From NCBI RefSeq assembly GCF_017916455.1, contig NZ_JAFMSY010000001.1, positions 2,091,977 through 2,155,976 on the forward strand: a DNA stretch of 64,000 nt. The letters run 5' to 3'. Shown one piece after another: positions 44,877 through 54,226 of this stretch. The notes beneath the pieces are model-generated. The model made no database searches. It saw nothing but the letters and a program-made list of their open reading frames with translations, and was not told where the DNA came from. Every line of letters starts with the position of its first letter. Positions within the stretch are counted from its first letter, which is position 1. The translations under genes and the position numbers were made by a program. Source of the DNA: Nocardioides xinjiangensis. Lineage in GTDB: Bacteria; Actinomycetota; Actinomycetes; Propionibacteriales; Nocardioidaceae.

Positions 44877-45943
44877 CGGACACCCGGTCGACCCACCCGC
44901 TGACCCGCACCCGGCCCGCCTCCTCCCGGGACTGGCGCGAGCTGGTCGCGTCCGACCCCGACGCGCTGCCCACCCAGTCGCCGGAATGGATCGAGAGCCT
45001 GTGCGCCGGCGGTCGGTACGTCGACGCCAGCACGTGTCACGAGCTCCCGGACGGCCGCCGCGCGCTGCTCCCCCTGGTCCGCAGCGCGCGCCGCTCCGGC
45101 CGGGCGGCGACGCTCGACTCCATGCCGCCCAGCTGGGGTTTCGGCGGGCCGCTCGTCGAAGGCGGCGTCACCGCCGACGCCGTCGCGGCCGTGGTCGACG
45201 ACCTCGTGGCTCGCCATCCGCTGCGCATCCACCTGCGTCCCAACCCCCTGCACGCCGACGTCTGGTCGGCCGCCATGGCCGCCCGACCGGGCGTCTCCGC
45301 CCGTCCCGCGTGCGCACACGTGCTGGACCTGAGCGGTGGCTTCGGCACCGTCTGGCAGCAGCGCTTCAAGGCAGCCACCCGCAGCCAGGTCCGCAAGGCC
45401 GAGCGGATGGGAGTGGTGGTGGAGACCGACACCGCGGGTCGCCTGCTGCCGGAGCTGCACGCCCTCCTGCGCACGTCGGTCGACAGGTGGGCCCGCCACC
45501 AGCACGAGCCGGCCCGACTCGCGCAGGCCCGGTTCGCGCGCCGGGACCCGCCGGCCAAGCTCCAGACGGTTGCCGCTCGCCTCGGTGCGTCCTGTCGGGT
45601 CTCGCTCGCCCGCCACGACGGTCGCCCGGTCGCTGCCATCCTGGTGCTCCAGGGACGCAACGCGCACTACACGCGGGGCGCGATGGACGAGGAGCTGGCT
45701 GCACAGACCCAGGCGAACCGGCTGCTGCACAAGGTGGCGATCGAGGCGGCCTGCGAGGCGGGGTGCCGGACGTACCACATGGGCGAGTCCGGCACCTCCG
45801 CCGGCCTGTCGCAGTTCAAGAGCCGGTTCGGGGCGGTGGCGCACCCGTACGATGAGTACGTGCTCGAGCGGGTCCCGCTGAGTCGTCTCGACCAGCTGGC
45901 CCGGACGAGCGTGAAACGTGTGCTGGGGGTCCGCGATGCCTGA
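44873..45943 (+). CDS. FemAB/BioF2-like GNAT acyltransferase
   Basis: A 356-residue protein of the FemAB-like GNAT group seen in exopolysaccharide loci. Typical points are LPTQSPEWIESL near the start, WGFGGPLVEGG, the basic KAATRSQVRKAERMGV, and a C-terminal GNAT core with RPVAAILVLQGRNAHYTRGAMDEE and YHMGESGTSAGLSQFKSRFGA. Such enzymes attach acyl or aminoacyl groups to sugar amines; with the deacetylase next door it might acylate the freed amine (inference). Start ATG overlaps the deacetylase by 4 nt. A 61-nt gap follows. Confidence 0.8.
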   Translation: MTDTRSTHPLTRTRPASSRDWRELVASDPDALPTQSPEWIESLCAGGRYVDASTCHELPDGRRALLPLVRSARRSGRAATLDSMPPSWGFGGPLVEGGVTADAVAAVVDDLVARHPLRIHLRPNPLHADVWSAAMAARPGVSARPACAHVLDLSGGFGTVWQQRFKAATRSQVRKAERMGVVVETDTAGRLLPELHALLRTSVDRWARHQHEPARLAQARFARRDPPAKLQTVAARLGASCRVSLARHDGRPVAAILVLQGRNAHYTRGAMDEELAAQTQANRLLHKVAIEAACEAGCRTYHMGESGTSAGLSQFKSRFGAVAHPYDEYVLERVPLSRLDQLARTSVKRVLGVRDA

Positions 45944-46004
45944 GCGGCGACGAGGGCCGGTCACGGCGGGCGCCCGGACCGCGTCGAAGGGCGGGTGACC
46001 GGCG

Positions 46005-48299
46005 GTGTCCGTCGACGTCCGACCCCGGCGGCTCCGCTCCCGGCTGGGCGACCACGTGCGTCACCCCCTGCTGCGCAACGGCTACGCGCTGGTCCTCAAC
46101 TCCGGCGCGACTGCCGTGCTGGGCATGGGGTACTGGGTGCTGGCCGCGAGGCGCTACACGGTCGAGGAGGTGGGGGTCGGCTCGGCCCTGGTGGCCGCCC
46201 TGACCCTGTTGTCGACGATCGCCCAGCTCAACCTGTCCAACGTCCTGGCCCGGTTCCTGCCCGCCGCAGGGCGGCACAGCGGTCGGATGATTCTGGCGTG
46301 CTGCCTGGCGACGGGCGCTGCGGCGGTGGCGGTGGGCTCGGTGTTCCTCGCCGGCAGCCGGTGGTGGGCACCGTCGCTGCCCCTAGGCGCGCACGGCCCG
46401 GGCCTCGACCTGTGGTTCGTGGCGGCCCTGGTGCTGTGGTGCCTGTTCGTGCTGCAGGACGGCGCGCTGTCCGGGCTCCGCCGCTCGGACTGGGTGCTGG
46501 CCAAGAACACCGCTCACGGGGTCCTCAAGGTGGTCGCCCTCGTGGTCCCCGCGATCGCGCTCTCGTCGTCCGGCGTCTTCCTTGCCTGGACGATCCCGGT
46601 GGTCCCGCTCATCGCTGTGGTGGGCCTCGTCATGGTCGTGCGCCTCGTCCCGGCCCACGTGGCGGGCACCGCGCACCTGGCGCCGAACGTCGCGCCCGGA
46701 CAGGTCGTGCGGTTCGCCTCACTGGACTACGTCGTCGCGCTCGTGGGCACGGGCGCCACGAGCGCGCTGCCCCTCGTCGTGCTGGAGTTGTCCGGCGCGG
46801 CGGCCGCTGCGTACTTCACGCTCGCGTGGAGCATCTACTACGCGCTCTACCTCGTGAGCCGGAGCATGGCGACCTCCCTGCTGGTCGAGGGCGCGAGCGA
46901 CACCGCCCGGCTGGACGAGTACAGCTGGCGGGCGATCGTGCACATCACGGGAATCCTGGTCCCCCTCGTGGCCGGGACGGTCCTGCTCGCTCCGGTGCTG
47001 ATGCGAATGTTCGGACCCGACTACGCCGCCGAGGGGACCACCACGCTGCGGCTGCTCGCCCTCTCGGCGCTCCCGTCGGCGGTCATCGTCGTCTACAGCG
47101 CCGTGGAGCGCGTCCGGAGGCGGATGCTCCGACTGGTCCTGGTGACGGTCGCGGTCAACGCGACCGCGCTCGCGCTGATCTGGGTGCTCCTGCAGTCGCA
47201 CGGGCTGCCCGGCCTCGGCCTGGCGTGGCTGGGCACGCAGTCGGTCGCCGCAGTCGCCCTGCTGAGCACCACGTTGGTCCCGATCTGGCTTCCCCGCCTC
47301 GACGGCCGGGCGGCGGCCCGGCTGGTCCAGGTGGCGAGCGCCGCCCGGGCAGCCGCCCGCCGGCGGGCACAGCGCCAGCTCCTGCAGCGGCGCTACCCCG
47401 GCGTGGCCGCCGCCCTCGGGCTCGAACCCGGCTGGCGCCTGCAGCGGGTGTTCTCGACCGTCGGCGACGTGGCCGTCGCCGAGGTGGGCGGCACGGTCCC
47501 CGAGGCCGTCCTCAAGCTGGCGCTGACTGACCGCGGGAGCGACGCGCTGCTGGACTCATGCCGTGCGGTGGACGCCCTCTCCGTGGACGCCCGGCTCGAC
47601 GGCTGGGTGGCGCTGCTGCCCCGGACCCTCGCGGCCGGCCGCGACGGGGACGGCCGGGCGGTGCTGCTGGAGCGGTACGTCTCGGGCAGGGACGGTCGCG
47701 AGGTGATCGGCTCGGCGCCCGACGAGGCGCCGGTGGCGACCGTGATCGAGCAGGTGGAGGCGCTGCACCGGCTCACCGGCCGGACAGCGGTGGTCGACGC
47801 GCGACTGCAGCGGGCCTGGGTGGACGAGCCGGTGGAGGTGCTCGAGCGCTGGCTCGGCGCGACGGGGTCGGCAGAGGCCACCCGCGGCCTCCGGCAACGG
47901 TTGCGCGACGGGCTGCGGGGCCGGGCGGTGATGCTCGGCTGGACCCACGGCGACCTCGCGCCCGGCAACGTGGTCTTCGCGGCCGACGGCCGTCGGGTCA
48001 CGGGCATCCTTGACTGGGAGAAGGCCCGCCCCGACGGGCTGGCCGACGTCGACACGGCACACCTCCTGCTGACTGTCCGGATGCTCCGGGAGGACCGTGA
48101 GCTCGGAGACCTGGTGTGCGACCTCGTACGACGACCGGGATCTGGCCGAGGCGTGCTCGGCGACCCCACACTGGTGCTGCTCGCCTGGTTGCACCACGTC
48201 ACCGGCGTCATCACCAAGACCGAGCGCTGCTCTCCCGACGGCTTCTGGGCTGCACGCAACGTGCACCCGGTGCTCGCCCGGCTCAGGAGCGGCACGTGA
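46005..48299 (+). CDS. Fusion of a Wzx-like polysaccharide flippase and an APH-like kinase
   Basis: A 764-residue protein. Residues about 25-440 carry roughly 12-14 helices of a MATE/MOP-type Wzx flippase (NGYALVLNSGATAVLGMGYWVLAARRYTVEEVGVG onward in part, NLSNVLARFLP, ALYLVSRSMATSLL). An Arg-rich linker near 440-465 leads to a phosphotransferase domain (about 470-764) of the APH/choline kinase fold: HGDLAPGNVVF (catalytic Asp near 649) and ITGILDWEKARPD (metal-binding Asp near 669). The fusion puts a kinase beside the transporter on the cytoplasmic side. GTG 46005 is the only clear start; no separate start or ribosome site is seen at the linker. It is coupled to the next gene by 4 nt. Confidence 0.82.
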   Translation: MSVDVRPRRLRSRLGDHVRHPLLRNGYALVLNSGATAVLGMGYWVLAARRYTVEEVGVGSALVAALTLLSTIAQLNLSNVLARFLPAAGRHSGRMILACCLATGAAAVAVGSVFLAGSRWWAPSLPLGAHGPGLDLWFVAALVLWCLFVLQDGALSGLRRSDWVLAKNTAHGVLKVVALVVPAIALSSSGVFLAWTIPVVPLIAVVGLVMVVRLVPAHVAGTAHLAPNVAPGQVVRFASLDYVVALVGTGATSALPLVVLELSGAAAAAYFTLAWSIYYALYLVSRSMATSLLVEGASDTARLDEYSWRAIVHITGILVPLVAGTVLLAPVLMRMFGPDYAAEGTTTLRLLALSALPSAVIVVYSAVERVRRRMLRLVLVTVAVNATALALIWVLLQSHGLPGLGLAWLGTQSVAAVALLSTTLVPIWLPRLDGRAAARLVQVASAARAAARRRAQRQLLQRRYPGVAAALGLEPGWRLQRVFSTVGDVAVAEVGGTVPEAVLKLALTDRGSDALLDSCRAVDALSVDARLDGWVALLPRTLAAGRDGDGRAVLLERYVSGRDGREVIGSAPDEAPVATVIEQVEALHRLTGRTAVVDARLQRAWVDEPVEVLERWLGATGSAEATRGLRQRLRDGLRGRAVMLGWTHGDLAPGNVVFAADGRRVTGILDWEKARPDGLADVDTAHLLLTVRMLREDRELGDLVCDLVRRPGSGRGVLGDPTLVLLAWLHHVTGVITKTERCSPDGFWAARNVHPVLARLRSGT

Positions 48300-50086
48300 G
48301 CGCCACGCTGAAGACCGAGGTCCGCCCCCCGGCCCTCGCCGTGGTCGGACGCCGCGTCCGCACGAGCGAGGCCGGATCGCTCGCGGAGCTCGGCGGCGTG
48401 GTCGGCTTGTGGCTCCTCGCGCTGGGACGGGTCGACCTCCGCGCGATGACGGACCTCGGGCTGCTCTCGGTGCTGCCCTGGACGGCGTGGGGCGCCGTCG
48501 TGCTGATGGCGTTCAGCTTCGCCCGGGCGCTCGCCCGGCCGACGTCGCCCGTCTGGTTGCTCACGACCTATCCCGTGGCCCTGTCGACCCTCGTCTTCTG
48601 CACCCCGCTGATCCTCTACGGGACGCCTAGGTACTCCTGGGCGTGGAAGCACGCCGGGATCGTGGACTACGTCTCCCGCCACGGGGCGGTGGACCAGCAC
48701 ATCGACGTGCTGCCCATCTATCACAGCTGGCCGGGGTTCTTCGCGGCCAACGCGATGCTCAGCGACCTGGCCGGGTTCGACACCAGCCTGCACTACGCCG
48801 CCTGGGCGGAGCTGTTCTTCAACCTCCTGGCGCTCGCGGCCGTCCTCGGCATCCTTCGTGCCCTCACGCCGGATCCCCGCACGACGGCGGTCGGTGGCTG
48901 GTTGTTCGTCCTGGGCAACTGGGTGGGTCAGGGGTACTTCTCGCCGCAGGGCATCAACTACGTGTGGTACCTGCTCGTGGTCGCCGTCCTGCTCCGGTGG
49001 TTCCCCGGCCGGTCCGCCGTCCCCTCCCCGCCTGAGCTGAGCGCGACCAGACGGGTGGGGCTGTGTGCCCTTGTCCTGTTGCTCCTCGTCAGCATCGCGA
49101 GCACCCACCAGCTCACGCCCGTGGTTACGATGCTGACGCTCGGCGCGCTGGCGCTGTTCCGGCGGACCAGCCTGCTGAGCCTGCCGTTCTTCCTGGGAGT
49201 GGTGGTCGCGGCGTGGGTGCTCTACGTCGCCGCGCCGTTCAGCCGAACGGCGCTCCGAGAGGCCCTCGGCGAGGTCGGGGCCGTCACCTCGAACCTCCAG
49301 AACACCCTGATCGGCTACGGAACCGCCAGCGACGGCCAGGTCCTGGTGTCGCTCGTCACGCGGGGGTTCACCGTCGCGTTCTGCCTGCTGGCAGGCTGCG
49401 GGATCCTCGCCTCGTGGCGGTCCCGGCGACGTTACGCCTCGGCGCTCGTGCTCGCCCTCGTGCCCTTCCTCATGGTGGCGTTCAGCACGTATGGCAACGA
49501 GATCGTGTTCCGGGCGTACCTGTTCGCGATGCCAGGCCTCGCCTTCTTCGCCGCCCTCCTGCTGTGGCCGCCGGGGACCTCGGCGTGGCGGCACCGGGCG
49601 GTTCTGGTGGGCCTCCTGTCGGTGTACCTGATGGGCGGGTCCGGGATCGCCCAGTTCGGCAACGACCGCCAGTACCACTTCACTCCCGAGGAGGTCGCCG
49701 CCGCCGAGTATGTCTACGACAACGCGCCGCCCGACACCCTGCTGATCGAGGGCTCGCGGAACTACCCCAGCCAGTTCCGCAACTACGAGCACTTCACCTA
49801 CGTTCCGATCGCCCGGGAGGAGCCGCGCGACATCCAGCGGATCATCGAGAACCCCGTGGGGACGATGACGCGCTGGATGAGCGACACCGACACCTATCGG
49901 GCCTCGTACCTCATCATCACGCGGTCCCAGGTCGCCGCCACAACGGCGCGGGGCGAGATCCCGGGTGACGGGCTCCTCGCGATCGAGCAGGCGCTGAGGT
50001 CCTCGCCGCTGTTCCGGGTGGTCTTCGAGAACCGCGACGCCACCGTGTTCACGCTGGCCGCCGCACCCGAGGGCGGGAGCTCGTGA
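48296..50086 (+). CDS. Multi-spanning membrane protein, polysaccharide polymerase/ligase candidate
   Basis: A 596-residue protein with about 10-12 membrane helices up to residue 450 (GVVGLWLLALGRVDL, LLSVLPWTAWGAVVLMAF, VGGWLFVLGNWVGQGYFSPQG, LALVPFLMVAF). A conserved-looking outer loop holds YHSWPGFFAANAML. The last 140 residues are soluble (FTPEEVAAAEYVYDNAPPDTLLIEG, YEHFTYVPI). This shape and position fit a Wzy-type polymerase or a GT-C glycosyltransferase. No Wzy signature is certain. GTG 48296 overlaps the previous stop by 4 nt and its stop overlaps the next GTG by 4 nt. Confidence 0.7.
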   Translation: MSATLKTEVRPPALAVVGRRVRTSEAGSLAELGGVVGLWLLALGRVDLRAMTDLGLLSVLPWTAWGAVVLMAFSFARALARPTSPVWLLTTYPVALSTLVFCTPLILYGTPRYSWAWKHAGIVDYVSRHGAVDQHIDVLPIYHSWPGFFAANAMLSDLAGFDTSLHYAAWAELFFNLLALAAVLGILRALTPDPRTTAVGGWLFVLGNWVGQGYFSPQGINYVWYLLVVAVLLRWFPGRSAVPSPPELSATRRVGLCALVLLLLVSIASTHQLTPVVTMLTLGALALFRRTSLLSLPFFLGVVVAAWVLYVAAPFSRTALREALGEVGAVTSNLQNTLIGYGTASDGQVLVSLVTRGFTVAFCLLAGCGILASWRSRRRYASALVLALVPFLMVAFSTYGNEIVFRAYLFAMPGLAFFAALLLWPPGTSAWRHRAVLVGLLSVYLMGGSGIAQFGNDRQYHFTPEEVAAAEYVYDNAPPDTLLIEGSRNYPSQFRNYEHFTYVPIAREEPRDIQRIIENPVGTMTRWMSDTDTYRASYLIITRSQVAATTARGEIPGDGLLAIEQALRSSPLFRVVFENRDATVFTLAAAPEGGSS

Positions 50087-50469
50087 ACCGCCTCGAGTCC
50101 TCGGCGACGGTCCGCGCGGCGGTGACCGTCGGCTCCGCAGTGGTGGCCGTCGCCGCCGTGATGGCGGACGTCGGTGCGCCGGCGCAGCCGATCCTCGTCC
50201 TCTGGTTCGTGCTGGTCTGCCCGGGGGCGGCGTTCGTCGGCCTGGTGCGCCTGCCGTCGCCGGGCTTCGCGTTCGCCCTGTCGGTCGCGACGAGCTGCGC
50301 CCTGGCGGCCGTCGTCGCCCAGGTGATGCTGTTCGCGGGGGTGTGGAGCCCGTTGGGGGGCCTGGTCGTCCTGGCGGAGCTCACGATCGTGGCGGCCGTT
50401 GCGGGCCTCGCGGTCGACCTGCGCGCTTCCCGGCTCACGGCCGCACCGGGGAGGGGGGAGCGCCGATGA
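50083..50469 (+). CDS. Small membrane protein of the polysaccharide operon
   Basis: A 128-residue protein with four hydrophobic helices (about 10-28, 35-54, 61-84, 90-110). No recognised domain. GTG 50083 and both 4-nt overlaps place it in the operon. It resembles the small hydrophobic proteins often found next to the multi-spanning polymerase in actinobacterial loci and might help assemble or regulate it (inference). Confidence 0.65.
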   Translation: MNRLESSATVRAAVTVGSAVVAVAAVMADVGAPAQPILVLWFVLVCPGAAFVGLVRLPSPGFAFALSVATSCALAAVVAQVMLFAGVWSPLGGLVVLAELTIVAAVAGLAVDLRASRLTAAPGRGERR

Positions 50470-50648
50470 GTGTGACACTCCCGCTGGTGTGCCTCATCGC
50501 CCTCCTCGGCCTGCTCGCGCTGATGCGGGCGCACCACCCGGGCGAGGTGAGGGACGCGGACCGGGCGCTCGCCGCGGTCGCGTCGGCTCAGGGCCTCGTC
50601 GTGCTCGTCCTGGCGCTCACCCAGGTGGTCGCGCTGACCCGGCCGTGA
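50466..50648 (+). CDS. Tiny two-helix membrane protein
   Basis: A 60-residue protein: helix at about 4-18 (LPLVCLIALLGLLALM), charged loop (RAHHPGEVRDADRAL), helix at about 36-57. ATG 50466 overlaps the previous gene by 4 nt. It is the last gene of the coupled run. Its size and shape fit a membrane accessory subunit. Function is unknown. Confidence 0.6.
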   Translation: MSVTLPLVCLIALLGLLALMRAHHPGEVRDADRALAAVASAQGLVVLVLALTQVVALTRP

Positions 50649-50725
50649 CCGCTCGCGCGGTAATCTGGGTGCATGGGGCTCGCTCGCCCCGTCCCTGGAG
50701 TCCGACTGAGTGGAACTGATCTCTC

Positions 50726-51595
50726 GTGGCCACCCCGCACCGCCGTGTCACCACGGTCGTCGCCAGCCTCCTCCTCGCCACCGTGGGCGCCGCGACTCCC
50801 GCGACGGGGATGCCCGCCGAACCCGCCCGACCCGCCGTGGCACAGCCGCGCTCGTCGGCTGCGCAGCCCTTCGGCGTGCGGGGTGGATGGCGGCTGGTCT
50901 TCCGCGACGAGTTCCGCGGGACCCGCCTCGACCTCGACAAGTGGCGCCCCAACTGGCTCGCCGGCTCCGACCGGGTGATCACCAAGCCGGTCAACAGCGC
51001 CGAGCTGGCGGCGTACGACCCCCGACAGGTCCGGGTGGCGAAGGGGTCGCTGCGCCTGCGCGCGGTGCGCCGCGACACGACCGACAACCGCGGCAGGAGC
51101 TATCGCTACGCCTCCGGTCTGGTCGAGTCCTTCCACGACTACCAGTTCTCCTACGGGTACGCCGAGGCGCGGATCTTCCTCAAGGCCAACACCGATCCCT
51201 CGCTGGGCGACGTCGGTAGCTGTGGTCCGAACTGGCCCGCGTTCTGGCTCAACGGGAAGGACCATCCCGAGGACGGCGAGATCGACGTCATGGAGTGCCT
51301 CAGCGAGGACGACGTGGCGTGGCACTACCACTGGGGCGAGGGCAGCAACGGCGGCTACCCCGATCGCTGGAGCGGCCGCATGCCCGGCGGCGGGGGCTGG
51401 CACACGTTCGGGGTTAACTGGGAGCGTGACCGCCTGACCTTCTACTACGACGGTCGCAAGGTCGGCACCCAGAGGGCAGGCGTCACGGGCTCCCCCCACT
51501 ACCTCATCCTCAACAACGGGCTCAGCGGCACTGCGATCAAGACGCCCTCCACCCTCAAGGTCGACTACGTGCGGGTCTGGAAGCCGACGCGGTAG
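50726..51595 (+). CDS. Secreted family 16 glycoside hydrolase
   Basis: A 289-residue protein. The signal peptide (MATPHRRVTTVVASLLLATVGAATPATG) is followed by a GH16 beta-jelly roll. The catalytic motif ExDxxE is GEIDVMECLSED with Glu185 (nucleophile) and Glu190 (acid/base). VESFHDYQFSYGYAEARIFL, WPAFWLNG and WHTFGVNWERDRLTFYYDG fit the family. It may cut or trim the polymer made by the upstream operon, or degrade other beta-glucans. GTG 50726 is 77 nt after the operon end, so it may be cotranscribed. Confidence 0.88.
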   Translation: MATPHRRVTTVVASLLLATVGAATPATGMPAEPARPAVAQPRSSAAQPFGVRGGWRLVFRDEFRGTRLDLDKWRPNWLAGSDRVITKPVNSAELAAYDPRQVRVAKGSLRLRAVRRDTTDNRGRSYRYASGLVESFHDYQFSYGYAEARIFLKANTDPSLGDVGSCGPNWPAFWLNGKDHPEDGEIDVMECLSEDDVAWHYHWGEGSNGGYPDRWSGRMPGGGGWHTFGVNWERDRLTFYYDGRKVGTQRAGVTGSPHYLILNNGLSGTAIKTPSTLKVDYVRVWKPTR

Positions 51596-51682
51596 AAGGC
51601 TCGCGTCTGCGACCATGTCGAGGCGGCGCGCAGCCCGCGCGCTGCGGCGACCACGGTCGGCGAGACGGTTGGAGGACTCCCT

Positions 51683-52567
51683 GTGGTGCCTGGTGCCGAC
51701 GGCTCGTCGATCCGGCGGAGGCTGGAGCTCGGCCGGCTGCTGGTCGGCTCGCTGCTCGAGGTGGGGATCAAGGCCTACGGCGCGGGCGCGGCCCTGAGCG
51801 TCGCCGTCAGCGACGCCGAGACGGTCGGCGGCAAGAGCGAGGACGCCCTGGCCGCGGTGCCCAACCTGGTGGAGCGGTACCGCGCAGCTCAGTACGTGGT
51901 CGACCACCGGCAGGAGATCCAGGCCGCCCTCGACCACGTCAACCAGCACACGCCACCGCAGGAGGAGCTCGAGGACGCGGCGGAGCGGAGCTCCGAGACG
52001 CTCCGCGGCATCGACACGACGTACAGCGAGCTGCTCCAGGCCTGGGACACCCTCGACCGGTTCCCGCCGCGGCCGGACGAGGCGCTGGGGCACGTCCGCG
52101 ACGCGTGGGGCGCGAAGCCGGACCTGGACTCCATCCGTGACCTCGCCGAGGCGGCCGGGCAGGTCGGTCCCTACGTCGACCAGGTCGACGTGCTGATCCC
52201 CGTGTACTCCGGCAGCCTGCTCCCCGTCGTGGACAACTTCGCGAGCGACGAGGTCGCGGCCACGCTCGGCGTGATGGCAGGGGTGCTCGCGCTGGCCTTC
52301 GTCGTCGGCCGGGCCGTCGGGTTCTGGGTCCGGAGGGGCCGGCCCGGGTTGGTCGCCCGCACGCTCCAGCGCTGGGGGGCGCGCACCTACCGGCGCTGGT
52401 ACGTCCGCAACCTGCCGTACGCCCTCAGCCCGCCGCTCTACGCGGCGGCGCGCGAGCGCATCCAGCGCGACATCGTGGCGGACCCGCAGGAGGCGCTCGA
52501 CCCCGAGACCCTCCGGGAGCTCGAGCTGTACTTCGCGCACAGGGCCGGCGACGACGCCGCAGGGTGA
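51683..52567 (+). CDS. Membrane-associated protein of unknown function
   Basis: A 294-residue protein. A weakly hydrophobic N-terminal segment lies at about 12-40 (LGRLLVGSLLEVGIKAYGAGAAL), a helical acidic middle follows (about 50-165), and one strong helix spans about 190-212 (ATLGVMAGVLALAFVVGRAVGFW), then a basic cytoplasmic tail. No family recognised. GGAGGACTCCCT precedes GTG 51683. It is the last forward gene before the convergent peroxidase, and may belong to the locus. Confidence 0.6.
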   Translation: MVPGADGSSIRRRLELGRLLVGSLLEVGIKAYGAGAALSVAVSDAETVGGKSEDALAAVPNLVERYRAAQYVVDHRQEIQAALDHVNQHTPPQEELEDAAERSSETLRGIDTTYSELLQAWDTLDRFPPRPDEALGHVRDAWGAKPDLDSIRDLAEAAGQVGPYVDQVDVLIPVYSGSLLPVVDNFASDEVAATLGVMAGVLALAFVVGRAVGFWVRRGRPGLVARTLQRWGARTYRRWYVRNLPYALSPPLYAAARERIQRDIVADPQEALDPETLRELELYFAHRAGDDAAG

Positions 52568-52604
52568 GCCGGGCGGCAGGTCAGGCGGCGGGTCAGGTGG
52601 CTGC

Positions 52605-54185
52605 TCAGGCGGCGCCCGCGAACCTCAGCAGGTCGACGAAGCCGAACTGGCCGGTGGCGGGGGCGATGGGGGGCGCGGGCTTCCACGCCGGGTCGAGGTA
52701 GAGGTACGAGGTCGGGTCGCGCTGCAGCAGGCCCACCAGGACCTCGGCGACGATCCTGCCGCCCACCGCGCCCAGCCGCTCGGCGTTGTTCGGCGGCAGC
52801 TCGGCCTCCTTGAGGACGTAGTACCAGAGCGGCGCCTCGCCACCCCACCCCGGGTCGTTGCTCAGGCCGAGGGCGGCGTTGGTGAGCACGGGTGCTCGCA
52901 TGAGCCGTGCCACCTGCTGCCCCGACGGGAGCCCGACGGCCTTGCCGCGCAGGGAGTTGCGCACGGCGAGGTGGACCGTCGGGTCCGGAGGCGGCACGAC
53001 GGGGGCGGGCAGCGTGGTGAGCGGGAGCGACAGCCTGGTGTCGATCCGGCGCGGCCGGCGCGCGGGGAAGGCCGGGTCGACGGGGAGGATGTGCTTCCAC
53101 TCCACGACCAGGTCGGGCGGCACCGGGCGCCCGCCGTTGAGGTTGAACCCGCCGTCGGCGCCGAAGACCGGGACCCCGCCGCGATCGGACGTCGACTGGT
53201 TGATGACGTAGAAGGGCCGGATGAGGCTGTGGCCGAACCGGTACGCCGCGACGGCGAACTCGACCGGCATGAAGGGGCGGCCGTCCTTGTTCGTGGGCCG
53301 GTAGTAGGTCAGCGTGAGGACCGGCGGCCGGCCGGCGACCTCCCGGTACACCGTGCCGTTCGGGCCGACGAGGGCGTCGCCGACGAAGCGCGGCAGGAAG
53401 TCGTGCGTCACCGCCCACTGGTAGTGCCACCGGGTCAGCCGGCGGGCGGTCTCGAACACCCACTCGCGCCGGATCCCCTGCGCCCGGGCGTGGTCGACGA
53501 GCCGGTTGTGGAACCGCGCGACCGCCTGGTGGAGCTGGACGAGGATGAGGTTCTCGTCGTTGCGCCCCTCCGGGATGATCGCGCGGCCGTCGCCGCCCCG
53601 CGGCACGTCGGGGACGCCGTGGACGTTCGGTGTCACCAACAGCTTGTCCGGGTCGGCGGGGTCGTAGAACTGCGGTTCGAGTGCCGGGCCCCGGCCGTAC
53701 ACCGAGTCGAGGTCGTAGCGCGGCGTGCGGAAGTTGGTCGTCGCGTAGGGGTCCGCCTCCTGCTGCGCGAGCGGGGTGTTGTCGAAGGTGATGTCGTGGT
53801 CGATGAACTGTCCGATGAACGTGTAGCCGGCGAAGAGCCGCGGGTTCGTGTTGAGCAGGCTGTCGTCGGGGACCGTCTGGTCCTCGACCATCGACTCGCT
53901 GAGCCCGCGCAGCAGGTCGTCGCTCGGCGCGTACGGCGGGAGCTTCTTGAACATCATCCCGAACCGGCCCTCCGCGGTCCGGTTGCGGCTCGTGAGGTAC
54001 ATGCCGCGAAGCTCCACACCGTGGGGGACGTGTCCTGCCGGCGCCGCGCTCACGGCGGCGTGGGCCAGCGACCGTGCCCGGCCGACGAGCGCTCCGGCGG
54101 AGAGTCCCGCCGCGCCGGCGAGGAGGGCGCGCCGGGCCAGCCGCCCGTGCCCGTTCGACTCCGACCGACCATGCGCGAGGTCCAT
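52605..54185 (-). CDS. Secreted animal-type haem peroxidase
   Basis: A 526-residue haem peroxidase of the animal (cyclooxygenase/peroxidasin) superfamily. GQFIDHDITF carries the distal His130; EGRNDENLIL supplies catalytic Arg208 and the Glu that binds haem; YRFGHSLIR holds proximal His319. LDSVYGRG is near the Ca2+-binding site. The N-terminus (RLARRALLAGAAGLSAGALVG) reads like a Tat signal with RR. Such bacterial enzymes oxidise halides or phenols outside the cell. GGAAGGAGC precedes ATG 54185. The next upstream gene on this strand is the lipoprotein, so the two may be one unit. Confidence 0.88.
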   Translation of the reverse strand: MDLAHGRSESNGHGRLARRALLAGAAGLSAGALVGRARSLAHAAVSAAPAGHVPHGVELRGMYLTSRNRTAEGRFGMMFKKLPPYAPSDDLLRGLSESMVEDQTVPDDSLLNTNPRLFAGYTFIGQFIDHDITFDNTPLAQQEADPYATTNFRTPRYDLDSVYGRGPALEPQFYDPADPDKLLVTPNVHGVPDVPRGGDGRAIIPEGRNDENLILVQLHQAVARFHNRLVDHARAQGIRREWVFETARRLTRWHYQWAVTHDFLPRFVGDALVGPNGTVYREVAGRPPVLTLTYYRPTNKDGRPFMPVEFAVAAYRFGHSLIRPFYVINQSTSDRGGVPVFGADGGFNLNGGRPVPPDLVVEWKHILPVDPAFPARRPRRIDTRLSLPLTTLPAPVVPPPDPTVHLAVRNSLRGKAVGLPSGQQVARLMRAPVLTNAALGLSNDPGWGGEAPLWYYVLKEAELPPNNAERLGAVGGRIVAEVLVGLLQRDPTSYLYLDPAWKPAPPIAPATGQFGFVDLLRFAGAA

Positions 54186-54226
54186 CGCTCCGGCTCCTTC
54201 CAGGTCCGACCGAGCAGTGTGGGGTG

